DNA of 64,000 nucleotides from Xenorhabdus lircayensis (lineage in GTDB: Bacteria > Pseudomonadota > Gammaproteobacteria > Enterobacterales > Enterobacteriaceae): contig NZ_JACOII010000060.1 in assembly GCF_016306625.1 (NCBI RefSeq), positions 33,296-97,295 of the forward strand. The letters are read 5' to 3'. The notes beneath the pieces were generated by a model, which had not been told where the DNA came from, made no database searches, and worked only from the letters and a program-made list of their open reading frames with translations. The translations under genes were made by a program, and so were the position numbers. Shown here piece by piece: positions 57,512 through 64,000 of the stretch (position 1 is its first letter; each line of letters opens with the position of its first letter).

Positions 57512-60439
57512 ATGGAAAAGACACCCGCTAATCAAACGCAATCTGAGCCATCTCTCGATAAAACGTACAACCCGACAGAGATAGAGCAACCTCTTTATAA
57601 TCACTGGGAACAGAACGGTTATTTCAAGCCTAACGGCAATACCAGCCGTAACAGTTTCTGCATCGTCATTCCACCACCAAACGTCACCGGCAGCCTGCAC
57701 ATGGGGCACGCCTTCCAGCAGACTATCATGGATACGATGGTGCGTTACCAGCGCATGCAGGGTAAAAACACCCTGTGGCAAGCGGGAACTGACCACGCGG
57801 GTATTGCGACACAAATGGTTGTTGAACGCAAAATCGCGGCAGAAGAAGGTAAAACCCGTCACGATTATGGCCGTGAAGCCTTTATCGACAAGATTTGGCA
57901 GTGGAAAGCGGAATCGGGTGGTAATATCTCCAACCAGATGCGCCGACTGGGTAACTCCGTGGATTGGGAGCGTGAGCGCTTCACCATGGATGAAGGTCTG
58001 TCCAAAGCCGTAAAAGAAGCCTTCGTTCGCCTGTATCAAGAAGATCTGATTTACCGTGGCAAACGCCTGGTAAACTGGGACCCAAAACTGCGTACCGCGA
58101 TTTCTGATCTGGAAGTTGAAAACCGCGACGTAAAAGGCTCCATGTGGCATCTGCGCTATCCGCTGGCTGACGGTGCAAAAACCGCTGAAGGCAAGGATTA
58201 CCTGATTGTTGCCACGACCCGCCCAGAAACCATGCTGGGGGATACCGGCGTTGCGGTTAACCCAGAAGATCCACGTTATAAGGATCTGATTGGCAAAGAG
58301 ATCCTTCTGCCACTGGTGAACCGTCGCATTCCTATCGTTGGCGACGAACACGCGGACATGGAAAAAGGCACCGGCTGCGTGAAAATCACCCCAGCCCACG
58401 ATTTCAATGACTATGAAGTTGGTAAACGCCACAACCTGCCCATGATCAACATTCTGACCTTCGACGGCGATATCCGTGAAGCAGCAGAAATGTTCGACAC
58501 CAACGGCGAAGTTTCTGATATTTACTCGACTGACATTCCTGCCGAATACCGTGGCATGGAGCGTTTCGCTGCCCGTAAAGCGATTGTGGCAGAGTTCGAA
58601 AAACAAGGTCTGCTGGTTGAGATCAAGCCCCATGACCTGACCGTTCCTTACGGCGACCGTGGTGGCGTGGTTATCGAGCCAATGCTGACCGACCAATGGT
58701 ACGTTCGCACTGCACCACTGGCAAAAGTGGCGATTGAAGCAGTTGAAAGCGGTGATATCCAATTCGTGCCAAAACAGTACGAAAACATGTACTACTCTTG
58801 GATGCGTGATATTCAGGATTGGTGTATCTCCCGTCAATTGTGGTGGGGCCACCGTATTCCGGCGTGGTATGACGCGCAAGGCAACGTCTATGTTGGTCGC
58901 GATGAAGAAGAAGTCCGCCGCGAAAACAATCTCGGTGCAGATATCGTCCTGACCCAAGACGAAGATGTACTGGATACCTGGTTCTCCTCTGGCCTGTGGA
59001 CATTCTCCACACTCGGCTGGCCTGAGCAGACCGAAGCACTGAAAACCTTCCATCCAACCAATGTGCTGGTCAGTGGCTTCGACATTATCTTCTTCTGGAT
59101 TGCCCGCATGATCATGATGACCATGCACTTCATCAAAGATGAAAACGGCAAGCCTCAGGTGCCATTCAAGACGGTTTACATGACCGGTCTGATCCGCGAT
59201 GACGAAGGCCAGAAGATGTCAAAATCCAAAGGGAACGTTATCAACCCATTGGATATGATCGACGGTATTTCGCTGGAAACGCTGCTGGAAAAACGTACCG
59301 GCAATATGATGCAGCCACAACTGGCCGAGAAAATCCGCAATCGTACTGAAAAACAGTTCCCGGAAGGCATTGAAGCCCACGGTACAGACGCCCTGCGTTT
59401 CACACTGGCAGCACTGGCTTCTACCGGTCGTGATATCAACTGGGACATGAAGCGTCTGCAAGGTTATCGTAACTTCTGTAACAAACTGTGGAATGCCAGT
59501 CGCTTCGTGCTGATGAATACAGAGGGCCATGATTGTGGTCAACAGTATTGTGGTCAACAGTATTGCGGTCAAAATGATAGCGAAATGTCGCTGTCACTGG
59601 CAGATCGCTGGATTCTGGCAGAGTTCAACCAGACAATTAAAGCCTATCGTGAAGCACTGGATACTTACCGTTTCGACATCGCCGCGAACATTCTTTACGA
59701 ATTCACATGGAACCAATTCTGTGACTGGTATCTGGAACTGTCAAAACCGGCTATCAACAAAGGTTCAGAAGCGGAAGTCCGCGCAGCTCGCCATACCCTG
59801 ATTGAAGTCTTGGAAGGTCTGCTGCGTCTGGCACACCCAATCATTCCATTCATCACCGAAACCATCTGGCAGCGCGTGAAAGTCGTCAAAGGCATCGATG
59901 CAGATACCATCATGCTGCAATCTTTCCCTGAATTCGATCAGGCGAAAGTCGATGAGCTGGCACTGAGCGATCTGGAATGGATCAAGGAAACGATCATTGC
60001 GGTACGTAACATTCGTGCAGAAATGAACATCGCGCCAAGCAAGCCGTTGGAAGTTCTGCTGCGTAATGCAAATGACGATGCACAACGCCGCGTTACCGAA
60101 AACCTCAACTTCATTCAGGCGATGGGTCGTCTTTCTTCTGTTACCGTATTGGCGGCAGGAGAAGCAGCACCTGTTTCTGTCACCAAACTGATCGATGGGG
60201 CAGAAGTGCTGATCCCAATGGCAGGCTTGGTGGATAAAGAGGCAGAACTGGCGCGTCTGGATAAAGAAATCGAAAAGCTGGATAAAGAGATCAGCAGCAT
60301 TGAAGTCAAACTGGCTAACGAAGGTTTTGTCAGCCGTGCGCCAGAAGCCGTCGTTGCGAAAGAGCGCGAACGTCTGGCGACCAACAATGCCGCGAAAGAG
60401 AAATTATTAGCACAGAAAGAGACTATCGCTGCGCTGTAA
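57512..60439 (+). CDS. valS: Valyl-tRNA synthetase
   Basis: This 975-residue class I synthetase has the HIGH-type motif [14 protein letters not shown] near residue 52, the KMSKS motif in [13 protein letters not shown] and an editing domain between them. The C-terminus forms the tRNA-binding coiled coil (rich in Lys/Glu, about 915-970). Compared with E. coli it has an extra N-terminal segment ([11 protein letters not shown]) and an insertion [15 protein letters not shown] near residue 675, caused by a 15-base tandem repeat. It is essential, so the insertion must be tolerated. A terminator follows. Confidence 0.97.
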   Translation: MEKTPANQTQSEPSLDKTYNPTEIEQPLYNHWEQNGYFKPNGNTSRNSFCIVIPPPNVTGSLHMGHAFQQTIMDTMVRYQRMQGKNTLWQAGTDHAGIATQMVVERKIAAEEGKTRHDYGREAFIDKIWQWKAESGGNISNQMRRLGNSVDWERERFTMDEGLSKAVKEAFVRLYQEDLIYRGKRLVNWDPKLRTAISDLEVENRDVKGSMWHLRYPLADGAKTAEGKDYLIVATTRPETMLGDTGVAVNPEDPRYKDLIGKEILLPLVNRRIPIVGDEHADMEKGTGCVKITPAHDFNDYEVGKRHNLPMINILTFDGDIREAAEMFDTNGEVSDIYSTDIPAEYRGMERFAARKAIVAEFEKQGLLVEIKPHDLTVPYGDRGGVVIEPMLTDQWYVRTAPLAKVAIEAVESGDIQFVPKQYENMYYSWMRDIQDWCISRQLWWGHRIPAWYDAQGNVYVGRDEEEVRRENNLGADIVLTQDEDVLDTWFSSGLWTFSTLGWPEQTEALKTFHPTNVLVSGFDIIFFWIARMIMMTMHFIKDENGKPQVPFKTVYMTGLIRDDEGQKMSKSKGNVINPLDMIDGISLETLLEKRTGNMMQPQLAEKIRNRTEKQFPEGIEAHGTDALRFTLAALASTGRDINWDMKRLQGYRNFCNKLWNASRFVLMNTEGHDCGQQYCGQQYCGQNDSEMSLSLADRWILAEFNQTIKAYREALDTYRFDIAANILYEFTWNQFCDWYLELSKPAINKGSEAEVRAARHTLIEVLEGLLRLAHPIIPFITETIWQRVKVVKGIDADTIMLQSFPEFDQAKVDELALSDLEWIKETIIAVRNIRAEMNIAPSKPLEVLLRNANDDAQRRVTENLNFIQAMGRLSSVTVLAAGEAAPVSVTKLIDGAEVLIPMAGLVDKEAELARLDKEIEKLDKEISSIEVKLANEGFVSRAPEAVVAKERERLATNNAAKEKLLAQKETIAAL
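59534..59578 (+). repeat. 15-bp tandem repeat in valS
   Basis: TGTGGTCAACAGTAT occurs twice exactly (59534-59548 and 59549-59563), followed by a degenerate third unit. It adds about ten residues (CGQQY units) at a site where E. coli ValRS has a short loop. Confidence 0.95.
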
Positions 60440-60466
60440 TACTCTTGATTGAAGTTTATTCATGTG

Positions 60467-60499
60467 AAGCCACTGCAATTTTATTTGCAGTGGCTTTTT
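60467..60499 (+). terminator. Rho-independent terminator of valS
   Basis: AAGCCACTGCAA pairs with TTGCAGTGGCTT and is followed by a T-run. It lies 28 bases past the valS stop. Confidence 0.92.
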
Positions 60500-60513
60500 A
60501 ATTCAGTATGCCT

Positions 60514-60846
60514 TTAACTCAGCAACCACTGCATCAACATAAAAAATGCCAGTGAAAGCACCAGACTTTTTAATATTGATTGCGTAAATTTGCTGATAAA
60601 ATAAGCCAGTATTACCGTGACTAATGCGAGTACATATTTAATATCAAATTGCTCGATTAATTCATTCAAGGATAAATTATTCAGGGAAATATTAACGATA
60701 ATGGTTCCCAGAATAAAACAAATAGCATAATCCAGCGAAGTAATCAGCAAACTCTTTCCCCTGAATAACCGATTATTACTTATCAGGAAAGGAGCCACCC
60801 TTAATACGAAACTTATCAGTCCCATTAATACAATCAGCAGCATCAT
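60514..60846 (-). CDS. azlD: Branched-chain amino acid exporter subunit AzlD
   Basis: This 110-residue hydrophobic protein has about four membrane helices (ILLIVLMGLISFVLRVAPFL type start, DYAICFILGTIIVNISL, YVLALVTVILAYFISKF). It matches the AzlD family, the small partner of AzlC. The AzlCD (YgaZH) pair exports valine and related amino acids. It overlaps azlC by 4 bases. Confidence 0.88.
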   Translation of the reverse strand: MMLLIVLMGLISFVLRVAPFLISNNRLFRGKSLLITSLDYAICFILGTIIVNISLNNLSLNELIEQFDIKYVLALVTVILAYFISKFTQSILKSLVLSLAFFMLMQWLLS

Positions 60847-61547
60847 GATGTTCTATCCTTTCTGATTTTTCGTTCCCATAATGCAATCACTACTCCGCAC
60901 AAAATAGGGATCGCCAGATCCATTAATTTCATGTTCACTTCATTCAATAACGGTGCGCACAACCCGCCCATTACCGTCGCCAACACGGACATATCTTTGC
61001 CCGAACGCTTGGCAGTCAGAGACGCAAAATGAATGGGAACCAACATGACTAAAAACAGCGAAAGGGATTCATAATTCAGATGTTCTGCCGAAATATATCC
61101 CAACAAAGTGGCACAAAAGGTAATCACAAAACAGGGCACGGCAACGCCCAGATAAAAATGAAATTGGGATTTTCCATTCGTAATATTTTCCGCGGAGATA
61201 TGTGAATGCGTCAACGTATAAGTACTGGCACTGAATCCCAACATCGACAGCAGAATATTTCGCTTTGGAATACCGTGAAAATATTGCGACATTACCATGG
61301 CCATCAGAAAAAAACGGAAATTGATCAGCAATGCCAGGATGATAACGGAGAATACCGCACCGTTAGCCAGATAACCTACCGCAGCCACCTGCAATGGCGC
61401 TGCATATATCAACAATGATCCGACCAACGTTTCCATTAATGGAACACCATGACTTTGATACAGCGCGCCAATCGAAGCAAAAATAAGAAAAAAGGAGATA
61501 CAGACAGGCAAAGAATCAACCATGCCTTTCCTAAAGAACGGGTTCAA
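60843..61547 (-). CDS. azlC: Branched-chain amino acid exporter subunit AzlC
   Basis: This AzlC/YgaZ-type membrane protein has LNPFFRKGMVDSLPVCISFF at the N-terminus, SLLIYAAPLQVAAVGYLANG in the second helix and FGINFRFFLMAM-like LINFRFFLMAMVMSQYFHG. The start is uncertain. TTG 61547 (AGGTG seven bases upstream) gives the usual N-terminus. ATG 61643 would add 32 residues containing the repeat VKYNYVKYNY, which is unlikely for this family. ATG 61523 is a third option. With AzlD it exports branched-chain amino acids. Confidence 0.85.
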   Translation of the reverse strand: MNPFFRKGMVDSLPVCISFFLIFASIGALYQSHGVPLMETLVGSLLIYAAPLQVAAVGYLANGAVFSVIILALLINFRFFLMAMVMSQYFHGIPKRNILLSMLGFSASTYTLTHSHISAENITNGKSQFHFYLGVAVPCFVITFCATLLGYISAEHLNYESLSLFLVMLVPIHFASLTAKRSGKDMSVLATVMGGLCAPLLNEVNMKLMDLAIPILCGVVIALWERKIRKDRTS

Positions 61548-61565
61548 CACTTGGCACCTATATTT

Positions 61566-61595
61566 ATAGTTGTATTTAACATAGTTGTATTTAAC
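61566..61595 (+). repeat. 15-bp exact tandem duplication upstream of azlC
   Basis: ATAGTTGTATTTAAC occurs twice in a row (61566-61580, 61581-61595). It lies just before the preferred azlC start, in the leader or promoter region, or in an N-terminal extension if translation starts at 61643. Confidence 0.95.
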
Positions 61596-61900
61596 GTAAT
61601 GGAGTAATCGATATACTTCATGGTGAAAGAATAGCCATATCATTGGGCTATGTTATGAGTAGAAAAACAAAGATATAGCAGGCCATATATCATAGCAATT
61701 ACTTTAAGAATATTTGTGACATGCTTCCCTTTAATTAAAGTCACCCAATAAATAATAAACCTTATTTATTGTAAGAAAATTAGAAAAAATTTATATCACA
61801 CTTTAATATGATATAACCTTATTTTATATATAAGTCTTTTGATATTCCCGTTATAGTGGTAATAATTTTAAAATCAATAATTCCCCCTCGGAGAAATAGC

Positions 61901-62668
61901 ATGAAAGTCGTACTGAATATATTATTGGCGGGCATTGTTCAATTTGGTTTCACACATCTGGCTTATGCGCAATCCACCCTTGATAACATCCAATCCTCAG
62001 GCATATTCAGGATTGGGACAGAAGGTGCTTATGCCCCATTCAGTTATCATGACGCTTCTGGAAAATTGACTGGATTTGATGTGGAAATCGGTCGTGAAAT
62101 CGCGTTGCGCATGAAAGTGAAGCCTGAATTTGTTGAAGGTAAGTGGGATGGTTTAATTGGTGGCCTTGATGCCGGACGTTCCGATGCAGTGATGAACCAA
62201 ATCGCCATTACCCCAGAACGTGAAAAAAAATACAGCTTCTCCCTGCCTTATGTTATTTCGGAAGCCGTACTGATTACCCGCAAAGACAACAACGACATCA
62301 AAACATTCGGCGACTTAAAAGGGAAAAGATCGGCACATACCCTGACCAATAACTTTGCCCAGATCGCCAGAAATTATGGTGCAGACATTATCGGCACCAA
62401 TGGTTTCAGCCAGGAAGTGGAACTGGTGAGCACAGGCCGTGCAGATGCGACGATCAACGATAGACTCTCTTATCTCGACTATAAAAAACATCGCCCGGAT
62501 GCACCGGTAAAAATTGTTGCCGCTGATACTCAGGCAGCACAAACCGCCGTGCTCCTTCGTAAAAACGACACTGAATTAAAAGCCGCCGTAGATAAAGCCA
62601 TTACTGAGATAAAAACGGAGGGTACTTATCAACGAATTTGGGATAAATATTTTGCTGAGGCAACTTGA
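61901..62668 (+). CDS. Amino acid (cystine-type) ABC transporter binding protein
   Basis: This 255-residue periplasmic binding protein has a signal peptide (MKVVLNILLAGIVQFGF, cleavage near AYAQ). It shows the family pattern IGTEGAYAPFSYHDASGKLT, GFDVEIGREIALRM, KWDGLIGGLDAGRSDAVMNQ and TINDRLSYLDYKK. The closest known form is the cystine-binding TcyJ/FliY type, but ligand specificity is not certain. ATG 61901 is preferred over an upstream ATG at 61856 because it starts the signal peptide and has GGAG upstream. No permease or ATPase gene is adjacent. Confidence 0.85.
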   Translation: MKVVLNILLAGIVQFGFTHLAYAQSTLDNIQSSGIFRIGTEGAYAPFSYHDASGKLTGFDVEIGREIALRMKVKPEFVEGKWDGLIGGLDAGRSDAVMNQIAITPEREKKYSFSLPYVISEAVLITRKDNNDIKTFGDLKGKRSAHTLTNNFAQIARNYGADIIGTNGFSQEVELVSTGRADATINDRLSYLDYKKHRPDAPVKIVAADTQAAQTAVLLRKNDTELKAAVDKAITEIKTEGTYQRIWDKYFAEAT

Positions 62669-62683
62669 AAGATGAAGGTATAA
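62658..62683 (+). repeat. ERIC-like repeat end overlapping a stop codon
   Basis: GAGGCAACTTGAAAGATGAAGG followed by TATAAG matches one arm of the ERIC element. The last codons of the binding-protein gene (AEAT and TGA at 62666-62668) lie inside it. Confidence 0.65.
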
Positions 62684-63159
62684 GAGCCTGATGGAATAGG
62701 CTCTTGGCTCACTGCGTCAAAATACCCCCCTTACTTCCCTATTTTTCATTCGCAAAGCCCATTAATCAAGCCGCATAAAATAACTATTAAATATATCTAC
62801 CATCCTATAATTTTAAAATCAGATATTACCCATGTAAATATACAATAATTTCACACTCTAGGGTTCCTTTTAACCATTATAGTAGAACACATCAATAAAT
62901 TATGTTAGTAAATAAACTTTCTTAATGAGTAAGATCTATTGCATATAGCGATATATTTTTGAAATACCCACATTTAACTAGGCTCTTCAATTTGTATTCA
63001 AGAGCATCTATTTATACTTATCAGACAAAATAACTCTCAAAAATAAATTATTTAAATACTCACTCTTCTCTTACGGACGCAATACGTAGGGCTCATAGCG
63101 TATTGATATAGAAAATCATTAACACCTTTCTAATTAAGAAAATATTATCAAGGATAACT
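62684..63159. other. AT-rich intergenic region
   Basis: About 480 bases between the binding-protein gene and the next remnant. It is strongly AT-rich and holds no convincing gene, RNA or repeat. Confidence 0.5.
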
Positions 63160-63167
63160 TAATATAA

Positions 63168-63300
63168 TCACTTTGGGTATTATTGGTTTGACTGCAACCC
63201 AAGCAGTAAATGCCAGCCCAATTAATTTTAATTCAAACAGTGTATCAGTTAATGCTTCATTAGGTTTTCTGCAGGTGTTCAATACCGCTTTTAATACATA
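63168..63300 (+). pseudogene. Signal-peptide-bearing gene remnant without start codon
   Basis: The frame ITLGIIGLTATQAVNAS, then PINFNSNSVSVNASLGFLQV, looks like the end of a signal peptide and a short mature part, closing with TAA at 63298-63300. No ATG precedes it in frame. The likely original start reads ATA after AGGATAAC. It may be a fragment of a barrel or Ail-like protein, but the identity is not certain. Confidence 0.35.
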
Positions 63301-63330
63301 AAAAACAGGCGCCATCGCGCCTGTCAAATA
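63301..63330 (-). terminator. Rho-independent terminator of the adhesin gene
   Basis: ACAGGCGC and GCGCCTGT form a perfect stem (63305-63324) with loop CATC. On the minus strand it is followed by six T. It ends the minus-strand adhesin transcript. Confidence 0.92.
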
Positions 63331-63347
63331 ATTATCTTACGTGTATG

Positions 63348-64000
63348 TTACCAACCAATCGCAATACCTGCGCCCATTACCGCACCTTCTGCATTGTTCC
63401 AGCTTGTAGAAGCCTTAACATTCACATTCTCGGTCAGTTTAGCCTGAGCACCAACCGCAATGGCACTGCCATCATTATATTGCCCTAAACCAACACCAAC
63501 ACTAAAGCGATTTGCATTGCTGAAAGGAATATTGGTCATTGCAGCAACACTGGCAATACCGGCATTAGCGCGTTTCTCTACACGATTAATTTTACTATCT
63601 AATTGACGAACACTCTGGCGCATTTCAGTTTCTAATGCGCTAAAGCGTTTTTCAGAGTGAACATGGTACTCACCCATTTTTGTATCCAAATTCTGAGCAT
63701 ATTTATAGATCTCGTTAGCTTTGTCCTCGATTTTCTTTTCTACATGCTTTGTTTTCTCTTCAATTTTCTTATCTAACCGCTTATTTTTTCCTTTTACTTC
63801 TTTAACAGTCTTTTTACTTACTTGAGAAGCAGCTAAATTGATTCTTTTATCCATTTCTGTTGCTGAGTCTGCTGCGTTTTTCTCAGACTGAGCTGTGTCC
63901 GCCTTGATCGCTGAGCCGGCGGCGTCTTGCGCTGACTGCTCCGCCGCCTGCTGCGCTGTGTCCGCCTTGGTCGCTGAGCCAGCGGCGTCTTGCGCTGACT
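63348..64000 (-). CDS. YadA-like trimeric autotransporter adhesin, C-terminal part (partial)
   Basis: The frame is open from the right edge of the window through 217 residues to the stop at 63348. The N-terminal visible part is Ala/Gln-rich with a 21-residue repeat (SAQDAAGSATKADTAQQAAEQ spans one unit plus a residue). A charged coiled-coil stalk follows (about KKTVKEVKGKNKRLDKKIEE onward). The YadA membrane anchor comes last (RANAGIASVAAMTNIPFSNA, then GLGQYNDGSAIAVGAQ and a terminal GIAIGW). An ATG at 63854 lies within the frame and is not the start. The protein forms a trimeric barrel with an exposed stalk used in attachment. Confidence 0.9.
   Translation of the reverse strand, partial: SAQDAAGSATKADTAQQAAEQSAQDAAGSAIKADTAQSEKNAADSATEMDKRINLAASQVSKKTVKEVKGKNKRLDKKIEEKTKHVEKKIEDKANEIYKYAQNLDTKMGEYHVHSEKRFSALETEMRQSVRQLDSKINRVEKRANAGIASVAAMTNIPFSNANRFSVGVGLGQYNDGSAIAVGAQAKLTENVNVKASTSWNNAEGAVMGAGIAIGW
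63855..64000 (-). repeat. 63-bp coding repeats in the adhesin stalk
   Basis: A unit of 63 bases (21 codons) occurs at least twice toward the window edge, with few differences (for example GATCGCTGAGCCGG versus GGTCGCTGAGCCAG). It has higher GC content than the anchor region. More copies probably lie beyond the window. Confidence 0.85.

Noticed and set aside
57464..59128. A long 554-residue open frame antisense to valS
   Set aside because: It lies wholly opposite the strongly conserved valS frame, shows odd composition (many His, Phe, Asn) and no family motif. It is a by-product of valS codon use.

Overview
The window reads as a chromosome segment of an entomopathogenic enterobacterium, most likely Xenorhabdus (Photorhabdus is the alternative). 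The conserved block lptG-lptF / pepA / holC / valS beside leuX matches enterobacterial gene order. The rest is accessory DNA with many small pseudogenes and IS scars. The non-ribosomal peptide synthetase plus monooxygenase pair matches the pyrrolizixenamide genes pxaA/pxaB described from Xenorhabdus.

Layout. 1-6.6 kb: a type I-E CRISPR-Cas locus (end of cas3, casA-E, cas1, cas2) followed by a short array of 7 repeats and 6 spacers. 6.7-15.1 kb, minus strand: pxaA-pxaB, with a central composition clearly more GC-rich than its surroundings. 15.8-19.1 kb: a translationally coupled cassette of two outer-membrane beta-barrel proteins and a DUF4056-like lipoprotein. 19.1-21.8 kb: a ten-copy heptamer repeat, a DJ-1/PfpI protein, a MarR regulator, and a chimeric nitrilase/racemase remnant cut by an IS1-family element. 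21.9-23.7 kb: an ABC-F ATPase. 23.8-27.0 kb: a decayed aromatic (probably indole or styrene type) oxidation operon. It keeps an intact SDR and outer-membrane channel, but the flavin monooxygenase, flavin reductase and cyclase are broken. 27.4-31.1 kb: an Ail-like protein, metY, and several gene fragments.

31.3-50.2 kb is a defence and mobility region ending at tRNA-Leu(CAA), leuX. It holds a frameshifted SF1 helicase-PLD protein, an AAA ATPase plus subtilisin pair resembling the IetAS anti-phage system, an aspartate racemase / LysR / dicarboxylate-amino-acid symporter module, an IS3-family remnant inside a broken AbiE toxin with an intact antitoxin, and an AT-rich three-gene operon of a large serine recombinase and two ParB/RepB-like proteins. 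A frameshifted P4-type integrase lies next to leuX.

50.4-64 kb is mostly core: ampH, an unrecognised protein with a possible His/Cys dyad, lptFG, pepA, an ERIC repeat, holC, valS, azlCD, an amino-acid binding protein and the C-terminal part of a trimeric autotransporter adhesin running off the window.

Two themes recur. Genes decay by single-base frameshifts, nonsense codons and internal deletions that fuse neighbouring genes. Short tandem duplications, often exactly 15 bp, appear within or at the edges of genes (pxaA, holC, valS, azlC). The strongest candidate for a poorly described system is the recombinase-ParB-ParB operon at 44.7-48.0 kb. The helicase-PLD gene and the outer-membrane cassette at 15.8-19.1 kb come next.
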